A stretch of DNA of 64,000 nt from Pistricoccus aurantiacus (GTDB lineage Bacteria; Pseudomonadota; Gammaproteobacteria; Pseudomonadales; Halomonadaceae): assembly GCF_042682565.1 (NCBI RefSeq), contig NZ_JBHUIC010000003.1; one strand, 5' to 3'. Positions 1 through 7,703 of this stretch are shown here, in pieces. Position 1 is the stretch's first letter. Each line of letters begins with the position of its first letter. The notes beneath the pieces are model-generated. The model saw only the letters and a program-made list of their open reading frames with translations. It searched no databases and was not told the DNA's origin. The position numbers and the translations under genes were made by a program.

Positions 1-98
1 CATCCGTCACTTCCCAGGAGTTTGCACCCATGAGGAAAATCCCGTACTGCTGAAAACGTCACCCCAGCGTGCACTAATCACTATTTACGGACAAGTTC

Positions 99-1184
99 TT
101 AATCGCGAGTCTCTTGAGCCGTCGGGAAATGGCTACGGGTAGCATTGGCGATACGCACCAGGGCCAGCATGACCGGCACCTCCACCAGCACGCCCACCAC
201 CGTGGCCAGCGCCGCGCCGGAGTGCAGGCCGAACAGGGCAATGGCGGCGGCCACCGCCAGTTCGAAGAAGTTGCTGGCGCCGATCATTGCCCCAGGCGCT
301 GCGACGTCGTGGGGCACCTTCCACGCCTTGGCCCAGCCGTAGGCGATGAGGAAGATCAGGAAGGTCTGGAGGATCAGCGGGATGGCGATCAGCACGATAT
401 GCAGCGGGTTGGCAATGATCACGTCGCCCTGGAAGGCGAACAGCAATACGAGGGTGATGATCAAGCCGATCGGGGTGATGGGCGCCAGGCGTTTCATGAA
501 GACGTTGTCGAACCACGCGATGCCGCGCCGCCTGATGACAGCCTGACGGGTCAGGTAGCCGGCGCCCAGCGGAATGACGATGTAGAGTACTACCGACAGG
601 ATGACCGTATCCCAAGGCACCTGGATGTTCGACACGCCAAGCAGGAAGACCACGATGGGAGCGAAGGCGAACAGCATGATCAGGTCGTTGAGCGCAACCT
701 GGACCAGGGTATAGGCGGCGTCGCCGCGGGTGAGGTAGCTCCACACGAAGACCATGGCGGTGCAGGGTGCGGCACCCAGCAGGATGGCCCCGGCCAGGTA
801 TTCATTGGCTTTTTCAGCGGGGATCAGCGGCGCGAACACCACGGTCAGGAAGAACCAGGCGATAGCGAACATGGTGAAGGGCTTGATCAGCCAGTTCACC
901 GTGGTGGTGATGACCAGCCCCTTGGGCTGGCGACGTACGCCGAGGATCGAGGTGAAGTCGATTTGCACCATCATGGGAAAGATCATTGCCCAGATCAGCA
1001 CCGCCACCGGGATCGATACCTGGGCGTACTCGAAACGCGACAGAGCCTCGGGGATAGCCGGGGCGAACTGGCCCAGCAGCACGCCGGCGATGATGGCCAG
1101 CGCCACCCAGACGGAGAGGAAGCGCTCAAACAACCCCATGCCGTCTGCTGTACTGGGAGCCTGTGAGATCTTCGATGTGGTCAT
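99..1184 (-). CDS. acr3: Acr3-family arsenite efflux permease
   Basis: A 361-residue inner-membrane protein with about ten hydrophobic segments that fits the Acr3 branch of the bile/arsenite/riboflavin transporter superfamily. Such proteins export As(III), driven by the proton-motive force. Visible hallmarks are the conserved membrane cysteine at residue 141 in GAAPCTAM, which is required for As(III) transport in characterised Acr3 proteins, and the GASNFFELA motif with its conserved glutamate near the C-terminus. The ATG at 1184 has an AAGGAAGG ribosome binding site 5 nt upstream. It lies 12 nt downstream of arsR on the same strand, so the two form an arsR-acr3 operon. No arsC reductase is visible, so arsenate reduction must be encoded elsewhere. 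Confidence 0.93.
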   Translation of the reverse strand: MTTSKISQAPSTADGMGLFERFLSVWVALAIIAGVLLGQFAPAIPEALSRFEYAQVSIPVAVLIWAMIFPMMVQIDFTSILGVRRQPKGLVITTTVNWLIKPFTMFAIAWFFLTVVFAPLIPAEKANEYLAGAILLGAAPCTAMVFVWSYLTRGDAAYTLVQVALNDLIMLFAFAPIVVFLLGVSNIQVPWDTVILSVVLYIVIPLGAGYLTRQAVIRRRGIAWFDNVFMKRLAPITPIGLIITLVLLFAFQGDVIIANPLHIVLIAIPLILQTFLIFLIAYGWAKAWKVPHDVAAPGAMIGASNFFELAVAAAIALFGLHSGAALATVVGVLVEVPVMLALVRIANATRSHFPTAQETRD

Positions 1185-1196
1185 ACACGCCTTCCT

Positions 1197-1547
1197 TTAT
1201 GGATTCGTCCGATCGGGCGGGCAGACGACCAGTGAGGATATCAGCGGCTCACAGACCTCTGGATGGCCCGCACAACAATCATTGATCAGAAACCGGACCG
1301 TCTCTTGCATATGCTTCAAGTTGGCTCGATAGATGATGGAACGACTCTGGCGTCGTGAGAAAACAAGCTCTGCACGGGTCAGCACAGACAAATGTGCTGA
1401 CATCGTATTGTGCGGTACACCCAGTTGTCTTGCGATCTCACCCGCCGGGACTCCATCCGGCTCATGACGAACCAAAAGCCGAAATGCTTCCAGTCGAGTC
1501 TCTTGAGAAAGTGCGGCAAAGCTCGCGATTGCTTCTGAGATTTCCAT
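1197..1547 (-). CDS. arsR: ArsR/SmtB-family arsenic-responsive repressor
   Basis: A 116-residue winged-helix repressor expected to release DNA on binding As(III) and so induce the acr3 exporter that follows it. The helix-turn-helix spans about residues 33-60 (GEIARQLGVPHNTMSAHLS). The inducer site appears to be the C-terminal cysteine cluster C91, C92 and C99 (DCCAGHPEVC), similar to the C-terminal triad of Acidithiobacillus ferrooxidans ArsR rather than the ELCVCDL motif of plasmid R773 ArsR. I chose the ATG at 1547. A TTG 36 nt upstream keeps the frame open but is itself the -35 box of the promoter. No Shine-Dalgarno precedes either start, which is consistent with a leaderless mRNA. Confidence 0.92.
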   Translation of the reverse strand: MEISEAIASFAALSQETRLEAFRLLVRHEPDGVPAGEIARQLGVPHNTMSAHLSVLTRAELVFSRRQSRSIIYRANLKHMQETVRFLINDCCAGHPEVCEPLISSLVVCPPDRTNP

Positions 1548-1583
1548 ATGTCTAATTTTGTGGACATATCGCGGCTTAGTCAA
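1546..1583 (-). promoter_or_regulatory. ars promoter with overlapping ArsR operator
   Basis: On the minus strand TTGACT (1583-1578) is followed after exactly 17 bp by CAAAAT (1560-1555), a plausible sigma70 promoter. The inverted repeat ATATGTC (1569-1563) / GACATAT (1552-1546), with a 10-bp spacer, brackets the -10 element, as expected for repressor occlusion of RNA polymerase. Only 7 bp separate the -10 box from the arsR ATG at 1547, so transcription would start at or next to the start codon. Confidence 0.6.
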
Positions 1584-1664
1584 GAGCGGATTTTTCAGGA
1601 ATGACTTTTCTCTTTTCGTGGTTTGGTTGTATGGTCAACCAGAATTTACGGATACCCTCTAGTT

Positions 1665-1762
1665 TTATCGCGCCCGACTCCGCGAAAGGTACTATTTCTT
1701 AACGCGCCCGACCCCGCGCGAAAAGCATTCTTGATTTATCGCGCCCGAAGTCGCGCGAAAGG
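1665..1762. repeat. Three tandem hairpin-forming repeats upstream of ycgN
   Basis: Three imperfect copies of a GC-rich unit start at about 1668, 1702 and 1739, spaced 34-37 bp. Each has the form [T]CGCG(C) - CCGANYC - (G)CGCGA followed by AAAGG or AAAAG, so each folds into a 5-6 bp stem with a loop of about 8 nt. The flanks between copies are AT-rich. A further short inverted repeat, TGGTTG/CAACCA, lies at 1624-1641. The role is unknown: protein-binding sites, a leader structure or a REP-like element are all possible. Confidence 0.6.
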
Positions 1763-1797
1763 CATGATCGATTATGTTAGACACTGCAGGAAAAAAG

Positions 1798-2247
1798 ATG
1801 CGCGAGCGTTTCTGGGAGCGTTTCGCTCTCGATGAGTTGACCCAGGAGGAGTGGGAGGCGCTATGCGACGGCTGTGGTCAATGCTGCCTGCTCAAGTTCG
1901 AGGACGAGGAAACCGGCGATATCGCGACCTTGCAGCTGGCCTGCGAGTTACTGGATACCCGGAGCTGTCGCTGCAGCGATTATCCCAATCGCTTCGCCAC
2001 GGTACCGAGCTGCATCCAGTTGACTCCGGCCAAGGTCGATCAGTTTCGCTGGTTGCCGGAAAGCTGCGCTTATCGTCGAGTGCATGAGAAACGCGGCCTG
2101 TCCGCCTGGCATCCCTTGATCTCCGGTGACCCCAATAGCGTGCACCGGGCAGGCATCAGCGTCTCCGGCTTCGCCATTTCCGAGCTCGAAGTGCCGGAGT
2201 CCCACTGGGACGACCATATCATTGCCATCCTGCCATTCGAAGAATAA
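1798..2247 (+). CDS. ycgN: YcgN-family (UPF0260) cysteine-cluster protein
   Basis: A 149-residue protein matching E. coli YcgN of the UPF0260/YkgJ group, whose biochemical role is not established. The defining element is the cysteine-rich core EALCDGCGQCC at residues 20-30 followed by cysteines at 49, 57, 59, 72 and 90, suggesting a bound zinc ion or iron-sulfur cluster. Conserved WLP and AWHPL segments follow. The ATG at 1798 is preferred because AGGA lies 8 nt upstream and the protein then aligns with family N-termini. An in-frame ATG at 1774 would add eight residues. The gene is monocistronic, convergent with ptrB, and preceded by the three hairpin repeats. Confidence 0.9.
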   Translation: MRERFWERFALDELTQEEWEALCDGCGQCCLLKFEDEETGDIATLQLACELLDTRSCRCSDYPNRFATVPSCIQLTPAKVDQFRWLPESCAYRRVHEKRGLSAWHPLISGDPNSVHRAGISVSGFAISELEVPESHWDDHIIAILPFEE

Positions 2248-2256
2248 CCCCTTCCT

Positions 2257-4338
2257 CTAACTACTTTCGAGTCCCAGCGCCCAAAGGATGTAGGCATCCT
2301 GACGAGCGTTGTCACGCCAGGCCTGAAAGCGGCCGGAGACGCCGCCGTGACCGGCTTCCATTTCCGTATACAGCAGCACCGGCCCTAGCGTGTTTCCCTG
2401 TTCGTTGAGTCGCGCATAGAGTTTGGCGGGTTCCCAGTAGGGCACCCGGGTATCCTGCCAGCTGCCTTGCAGAAAGAGGCTCGGGTAGGGCGTCTGGCTG
2501 GCGCTGTCCAAGGGAAGGTTGTCGAGCGGCGAATAGGCTTGAATGCGCTCTTTCACTGCCGGGTCGCCGGGATTGCCCCACTCGGTGTATTCCGCAGTGG
2601 TCAGCGGCAGTTCCGGATTTTCCATGGTACGCAGCACGTCGACGAAAGGCACATCGAGTACCGCGGCACAGAACGCATCCGGGGCCAGGTTCAGGCTGGC
2701 ACCTACCAACAGCCCGCCGGCGCTCGCGCCATAGGCGACGATACGCTTGTCATCGCTGATGCCCTTGTCGACCAGCGCTTGGCGAGCGGCGAGGAAGTCC
2801 TCGAAACTGTTGGTCTTGTGCTCGAGCTTGCCCGCCAGGTACCAGGGTTCGCCACGCTCGCCACCGCCGCGAACATGAGCGACGGCGAAGGCCACACCGC
2901 GAGCCAGCAGCTCCAGGCGAGCAATCGAGAACCAGGGGTCAAGGGCTTCACCGTAGGCGCCGTACCCGTAAAGCAGGGTAGGCAACGGCTCCTTGCCCAA
3001 CAGATCCCGTCGAGCGACCACGGAAACCGGAACTCGCTCACCGTCATGAGACGTCGCCCACAGGCGCCGGCAGCTCAGTTGTTCCGGCTGCAGGTCGCCA
3101 TATACCGGCAACTGCTTGAGCAGGCGTCGTTCATCGTTGTCCAGATCATGCTCGATCCAGCGCGGTGGCAGAGTGAAGGATTCCTCCTGAAGCCGCAGGC
3201 AGCGCGTCGCGAAGTGTGGAGTGTCTCCCAAGGCCATGCTGGAGGGTATCTCCGGCAAGGCGAGCCGTCGGTCGCGTCGTACCACTTGCCGCTGATCATC
3301 CAGCTCCAGGATTCGCAGCTGGGTCTGGGCATCGTCGTGATGGCGCTCCGTGAGCACCAGTCCCCAGGCAAAGGCGTCCACGCCTTCCAGGGTGACGGCT
3401 TCGCGGTGGTCCACCAGCGGCTGCCAGGTGGTTATGTCTGCCTCCGGCGCCTGATCGAGACGAAAGTGCGTGGCGGACTCGTTGTGAAGGATATAGAACG
3501 TGCCCGGACGGTGCTCGATGGCGTACTCCATTCCCGGCTGACGAAAGCGGAAACAGCGCGGCGGAGTCTCCGGCGCGCGAGCGGGAATCAGGTGGCATTC
3601 CGAAGTGTTCTTGGAGGCGCTTTCCAGCACCAGCCAGGCCTTCGAACGGGTCTTGCCCAACCCCAGCCAGAATTCCGGGTCATCTTCCCTGAGTATCAGT
3701 TCGGGTGCACTTTTCGAGTGAATATTCAGGCGCCAGATGCTGTGCGGACGTTGAGTCGCGTCGTAGCGAGTGAACAGCAGGGTACGATCGTCTTCCGCCC
3801 ACTCCAGTTCCGGCCCGATATCCTCGAGCAGACGATGCGGCTCACCGTCCGGCAGACGCTTGAGGAACAGGGTAAAGACCTCGTCGCCGCTGGTGTCTTC
3901 GGTCCAGGCCAGCCATCTTTCGCTGGGAGATAGCGCCATATCCCCCAATTCGAAAAAGCCGCCCTTCGCTCGAATCACCAGATCCAGGAAGCATTCAGGC
4001 CGTTCGGGACTATCGACAGGATGACGCCACCAGCGGGGATAGTCTTCGCTAGCGGCGGTTTCGCTCCAGTACACGTAATGATCGAGCGCGGTGGAAAGAC
4101 TGCGAGTGGCCAGCTCGCGACGCGCCAGATGACCCTGATAGAGTGACTCGATCAGCGGCGACAGAGGAGCGAACCAGGCTTCCGCTTCTTGGTTGGCTGC
4201 AGCGAGAAACGCTTTTACCTCGGGGCTCTCACGCTCCTCGAGCCAGTGCCAGTGAGGATCGCTTTCGCGAAAGAAGCGTTGAACGGGGGATGTCGTGGAT
4301 TCTGGCATTGTCTTGTTCATGGGCGGCTGTGCTTTCAT
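2257..4338 (-). CDS. ptrB: Oligopeptidase B (S9 family serine peptidase)
   Basis: A 693-residue cytosolic prolyl-oligopeptidase-family enzyme, the usual length for oligopeptidase B, which cleaves short peptides after basic residues. An N-terminal beta-propeller (about residues 60-410) limits substrate size. The C-terminal alpha/beta-hydrolase domain carries a plausible triad: Ser539 in YGASAGG, Asp629 in WQDTRVPYW and His664 in EAGHGG. The family consensus GGSAGG is GASAGG here, a conservative change. The start is uncertain: ATG codons at 4338, 4320 and 4308 all lack a strong ribosome binding site, and the open frame reaches a TTG at 4347. It ends 10 bp from the convergent ycgN. Confidence 0.87.
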   Translation of the reverse strand: MKAQPPMNKTMPESTTSPVQRFFRESDPHWHWLEERESPEVKAFLAAANQEAEAWFAPLSPLIESLYQGHLARRELATRSLSTALDHYVYWSETAASEDYPRWWRHPVDSPERPECFLDLVIRAKGGFFELGDMALSPSERWLAWTEDTSGDEVFTLFLKRLPDGEPHRLLEDIGPELEWAEDDRTLLFTRYDATQRPHSIWRLNIHSKSAPELILREDDPEFWLGLGKTRSKAWLVLESASKNTSECHLIPARAPETPPRCFRFRQPGMEYAIEHRPGTFYILHNESATHFRLDQAPEADITTWQPLVDHREAVTLEGVDAFAWGLVLTERHHDDAQTQLRILELDDQRQVVRRDRRLALPEIPSSMALGDTPHFATRCLRLQEESFTLPPRWIEHDLDNDERRLLKQLPVYGDLQPEQLSCRRLWATSHDGERVPVSVVARRDLLGKEPLPTLLYGYGAYGEALDPWFSIARLELLARGVAFAVAHVRGGGERGEPWYLAGKLEHKTNSFEDFLAARQALVDKGISDDKRIVAYGASAGGLLVGASLNLAPDAFCAAVLDVPFVDVLRTMENPELPLTTAEYTEWGNPGDPAVKERIQAYSPLDNLPLDSASQTPYPSLFLQGSWQDTRVPYWEPAKLYARLNEQGNTLGPVLLYTEMEAGHGGVSGRFQAWRDNARQDAYILWALGLESS

Positions 4339-4432
4339 CGATGGCAAGGTACCATACTGGTCAAGTGGAGGACGGAAACCCCAATCAGGCCCGTCAACTC
4401 CTTGTCTGGAGTGAATGTTTCTGGAGTGAACG

Positions 4433-4867
4433 ATGCTGATTTCCGATTCGATGCCACTGCTGTGGCTGGTCTATCTGTTGCTGTCCCTAGTGGTCCTGGT
4501 GACCGGGCATCTGGGCATTCGCTTTCTGCCACGGTTGCCGCGCTGGGTACTCACCGGCGTCGTCGCCGGCCTGATCTTGATGCCCGGCCATTACACGCTG
4601 TCGATGCCGGAGCAGACAAGCGATTATACCGGCTGGGCCCCCGCTATCGTCATGGCGGTGGTGGCGAAACTACAGCATCAGAGTGCCACCGGTGCGTTCT
4701 TTCTGCTTGCCATCGGCGCGGGAATCGGCGCCCTGCTGGGGATTCTGATCTGGCAGAGCGGGCGGCGCAGGAATAATGACCGTTCCCCGGGCAGGAGGCC
4801 GGGCACAGACAGCCAAGTCTACGGTGCGACGCCGAAGCAATCACGTCGCGAACCGGTGATCGGCTGA
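4433..4867 (+). CDS. Hypothetical small inner-membrane protein
   Basis: A 144-residue protein with about three hydrophobic segments (near residues 7-27, 37-52 and 85-108) and a basic, disordered C-terminal tail rich in Arg, Ser and Pro. I do not recognise a family. The ATG follows a TGGAG ribosome binding site by 6-7 nt. The stop codon is only 3 nt before the start of the von Willebrand A protein, whose own 3' end overlaps the glutamine amidotransferase, so the three are probably co-transcribed. It could be a membrane partner of the VWA protein, but only the gene order supports this. Confidence 0.7.
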   Translation: MLISDSMPLLWLVYLLLSLVVLVTGHLGIRFLPRLPRWVLTGVVAGLILMPGHYTLSMPEQTSDYTGWAPAIVMAVVAKLQHQSATGAFFLLAIGAGIGALLGILIWQSGRRRNNDRSPGRRPGTDSQVYGATPKQSRREPVIG

Positions 4868-4870
4868 ACT

Positions 4871-6733
4871 ATGAAGACACGCGCTCGGCTCGGCGGCCTG
4901 CTGCGGCCTCTGCTGTGGTTCCTGTGCGGAGTGATGGTGTGGTCATCGCTAGCGGAGGCGGAGTCCATCGCTGATCCGTCCCGAGAAAACGATTTCGCCC
5001 AGCAAGCCATTCAGGAGAGCGCCTCGGATCTGCGCTTTATCTTCGATGTGTCCGGCAGCATGCGTCATAACGATCCGGAAAAGTTGAGCGTCAGCTCTCT
5101 CGAACTGCTGGCGGCGCTGCTGCCCGCCGGCGTTCGCGTGGGTATCTGGACCTTCGGCGAAGACATCGACAATCCCTTGCCGCTGAGCCGCGTCGACGAG
5201 CAGTGGCGCGACAAGGCCCGTGACCTGGAACCGGCGCTATCCCGCTATCAGCCCTTCACGGATATCGAAGGCGCGATTCGTCAGGCGGGTGGCGTACCCG
5301 GCCCGGGCCAGCGTCATATCATTCTGCTGACGGACGGCATGATCGATCTGTCCGCGCCGGCGGGCAGCAAGGCCGAGGGGGATCGACGTTCCCGTCAGGC
5401 GCTGTTGAACGAGCTGGCGCCGGATCTGGCGAACCAGAATGTGGTCATACATGCCATCGCCTTTTCCGACGAAGCGGATCTCGACCTGGTGGAGCAACTG
5501 GCGCAGAGAACCGGCGGGCTCGCCGTCAAGGCGCAGAACCCGGATGATCTGCTGGGGGTATTTCTGACGATCATCGATCGGCTGTTTCCCGCGGATCAGG
5601 TGCCGCTGCAGGCGGGCCGCTTCACGATCGATCCCCAGGTAAAAAACTTCTCCGCGCTATTGTTCCATGCCCCGGAGGCCCCGGCGCCGATACTGGTGGC
5701 GCCGGACGGCAGCCGCTATACCCGAGACGACCACCCGCAGGAGATACGCTGGCAGCAGGAACCCCGCTTCGACCTCATCAGCGTGCCGTCGCCCCAGGTA
5801 GGAGAATGGCAGCTGGAGGGTGAAATCGATGCGGGCAGCCGAATTCAGGTGGAATCCCCGCTGATGCTTCATACCGGCGAGCTACCCGATACCCTGTATC
5901 TCGGCTTTCCGGTAGCGCTCTCCGCCTGGTTCGAAAAAGACGCCATGCCCGATGACATGCAATCATCGAATCTGACGGTGCGGGTCATGCTGGAAGATGC
6001 CGATGGCAATATTCAGGTATCCAGCTCTCTGAGCGAAGACGGTGGAAAATTCACCGGGATCCTGCCTGCGCCCACGCGACCGGGCAACGCTCGCCTGATC
6101 GTCGATGCTCGGGCTGAGGGGCTGCGTCGGCAGCGTGTTCTGGCAGTCAACGTGCGCTCGCCTATCGGTGCGTCGCTGGACAGCCGACAGCAGACGGTTG
6201 AACTCACCGCCCAGCATCCTCGACTCGATAGCGCCAATACGCGCCTCCAGGCCAGACTACAGGGCCAAGCCCTGCCGGTGACCGAGCGGGGCGAGAAACA
6301 ATGGCGAGTTGAGTTGCCCGAACTGGACCCCACCTATCGGCTGCCCTTGAAACTGCTCGCGACCGTCGAACTCGACGGGCAAACTCGCGAAATTCCCTTG
6401 CCGGATGTGTTACTCAATACCGAAGGCCAGGTGGGCCTGGACGCAGCAGGACTGGACGACAAGGGCCTTGCCACCCAGGCGCTGGAGCAGGAACCCGAGC
6501 CGCCAACGACCGAACCGCCGGGGCTGGTTCAGCGTGCCGGCCAGATCTGGACCGACCGCATCGAACCACCGGTGGAGCGCCTGACACGCCAGCTTGGATT
6601 GGATCCGGCGGTTTTTCGCCCCTGGATGCTGGTGCTGGTCTTGATCGGGCTACTGGTGCTGCTGGTCATGATAACAATAGGCCGACAATCGGCACGGCGG
6701 CAGGAGCCGCCCAGGGAGGAACCGCATGTGTGA
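4871..6733 (+). CDS. Membrane-anchored von Willebrand factor A domain protein (TIGR03503-like)
   Basis: A 620-residue envelope protein. A signal peptide covers residues 1-30 (cleavage expected after AEA). The VWA domain at about residues 53-245 carries the metal-ion-dependent adhesion motif DVSGSM at 59-64. A beta-rich middle region follows, then a Pro/Glu-rich linker (about 545-560) and a single C-terminal membrane helix (about 577-600) ending in a charged cytosolic tail. The topology is therefore periplasmic with a C-terminal anchor. It resembles the proteobacterial TIGR03503 group, which has no assigned function. It starts 3 nt after the preceding membrane gene and overlaps the amidotransferase gene by 8 nt, indicating translational coupling. 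Confidence 0.85.
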   Translation: MKTRARLGGLLRPLLWFLCGVMVWSSLAEAESIADPSRENDFAQQAIQESASDLRFIFDVSGSMRHNDPEKLSVSSLELLAALLPAGVRVGIWTFGEDIDNPLPLSRVDEQWRDKARDLEPALSRYQPFTDIEGAIRQAGGVPGPGQRHIILLTDGMIDLSAPAGSKAEGDRRSRQALLNELAPDLANQNVVIHAIAFSDEADLDLVEQLAQRTGGLAVKAQNPDDLLGVFLTIIDRLFPADQVPLQAGRFTIDPQVKNFSALLFHAPEAPAPILVAPDGSRYTRDDHPQEIRWQQEPRFDLISVPSPQVGEWQLEGEIDAGSRIQVESPLMLHTGELPDTLYLGFPVALSAWFEKDAMPDDMQSSNLTVRVMLEDADGNIQVSSSLSEDGGKFTGILPAPTRPGNARLIVDARAEGLRRQRVLAVNVRSPIGASLDSRQQTVELTAQHPRLDSANTRLQARLQGQALPVTERGEKQWRVELPELDPTYRLPLKLLATVELDGQTREIPLPDVLLNTEGQVGLDAAGLDDKGLATQALEQEPEPPTTEPPGLVQRAGQIWTDRIEPPVERLTRQLGLDPAVFRPWMLVLVLIGLLVLLVMITIGRQSARRQEPPREEPHV

Positions 6734-7547
6734 ACTGCTGGGTATGAGCGCCAATGTGCCCACGGATATCTGCTTCAGCTTCACGGGATTTCTGCATCGC
6801 GGGGGCGGCACCGGTCCGCATCGGGACGGCTGGGGCATCGCGTTCTACGAGGAAGGCGGTTACCGGGACTTTCGCGATCCGCACCCCTCCGTGGATTCGC
6901 CGATCGCCCGGTTGATCTGTGACTACCCGATCAAGTCACACGTGGTGATCAGTCATATCCGTCAGGCCAACGTGGGCCAGGTGCGTCTGGCCAATACCCA
7001 TCCCTTCACCCGGGAAATGTGGGGGCGTCCCTGGTGCTACGCGCACAACGGTCAGCTCGAAGGCTGGGAGTCGTTGCCTCTGGCTTTTTATCGTCCCATC
7101 GGCGATACGGACAGCGAGCATGCCTTCTGTTTCCTGATGGGGGAGCTGCGGCGACGCTTCGACGCTCCACCCCAGTCCCGGGAGGTCATGTGGGGAGCGC
7201 TGCACGAGCTCTGCGAGCGTTTACGCAGGCTAGGCGTCTTCAATCTGCTTCTGTCCGACGGCGAGTATCTTTATACCTATTGCTCCACGAAACTGGCGCA
7301 CATCACCCGGCGCGCGCCCTTCGGCAAGGCAAGCCTTTCCGATGCGGAGCTGAGCGTCAATTTCGTCGAGCACACCACCCCCAACGATATCGTCTCAGTG
7401 ATCGCCACTGAGCCGCTGACGGACAACGAGGACTGGATACGCATGGCCCCCGGTGAACTGCTGGTGTGGAAGGACGGGGAAATCCAGGCGCATTTCAATG
7501 CCACAGGGAATCTCGCTGTTACCGATGGTTTCAATTCGACGAGCTAG
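6726..7547 (+). CDS. Class II glutamine amidotransferase (YafJ-like)
   Basis: A 273-residue Ntn-type glutamine amidotransferase of the YafJ/DUF family, without a synthetase domain. Removal of Met1 exposes Cys2 (MCELLGM), the N-terminal nucleophile that would hydrolyse glutamine. RDGWGIAFY (residues about 38-46), NTHPF and the CYAHNGQL segment match the class II substrate pocket. The acceptor of the ammonia is unknown for this family. The ATG lies inside the end of the VWA gene (8-nt overlap) behind a GGAGG ribosome binding site, so the two proteins are likely made together. About 115 bp of non-coding DNA before fadD carries a PsrA-like box. Confidence 0.9.
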   Translation: MCELLGMSANVPTDICFSFTGFLHRGGGTGPHRDGWGIAFYEEGGYRDFRDPHPSVDSPIARLICDYPIKSHVVISHIRQANVGQVRLANTHPFTREMWGRPWCYAHNGQLEGWESLPLAFYRPIGDTDSEHAFCFLMGELRRRFDAPPQSREVMWGALHELCERLRRLGVFNLLLSDGEYLYTYCSTKLAHITRRAPFGKASLSDAELSVNFVEHTTPNDIVSVIATEPLTDNEDWIRMAPGELLVWKDGEIQAHFNATGNLAVTDGFNSTS

Positions 7548-7560
7548 ATGGTATTACTTC

Positions 7561-7578
7561 ATGAAACGCTTGTTTGAT
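7561..7578. promoter_or_regulatory. PsrA-like fatty-acid regulator box upstream of fadD
   Basis: GAAAC (7563-7567), a 4-bp spacer and GTTTG (7572-7576) reproduce the [C/G]AAAC-N4-GTTT[G/C] consensus described for the TetR-type fatty-acid regulator PsrA. It lies about 128 bp before the fadD ATG, just after the amidotransferase stop. A second, stronger copy lies before the acyl-CoA dehydrogenase at 32607, so the two genes may share control. Confidence 0.5.
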
Positions 7579-7668
7579 TCGGTTGTGAGGTTCCCCGCCG
7601 GGCTTGCTTGCTGCTCAAGCGAGGGCATCCCGCAAACGAACGCGCCGAGTCCTAATAAAAACTGATGA

Positions 7669-7686
7669 GTGGCGCTTGATCGCCAC
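7669..7686 (+). other. Short hairpin in the fadD leader
   Basis: GTGGCG (7669-7674) and CGCCAC (7681-7686) form a perfect 6-bp stem with a 6-nt loop, ending 17 nt before the fadD ATG and directly before its GCGGAG ribosome binding site. No T-tract follows, so it is not a normal terminator. It may modulate initiation or be coincidental. Confidence 0.3.
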
Positions 7687-7703
7687 GGCTGCGGAGAATT
7701 GCC

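Noticed and set aside
1548..1583. N-terminal extension of ArsR from TTG 1583
   Set aside because: The TTG is part of a good -35 box, there is no ribosome binding site and relatives begin near the ATG at 1547.
1665..1762. Short CRISPR-like array
   Set aside because: Only three divergent units with AT-rich spacers of about 13 bp, no cas genes and internal dyads in each unit.
7669..7686. Terminator before fadD
   Set aside because: The stem is only 6 bp, has no T-run and abuts the fadD ribosome binding site; kept only as a leader hairpin.
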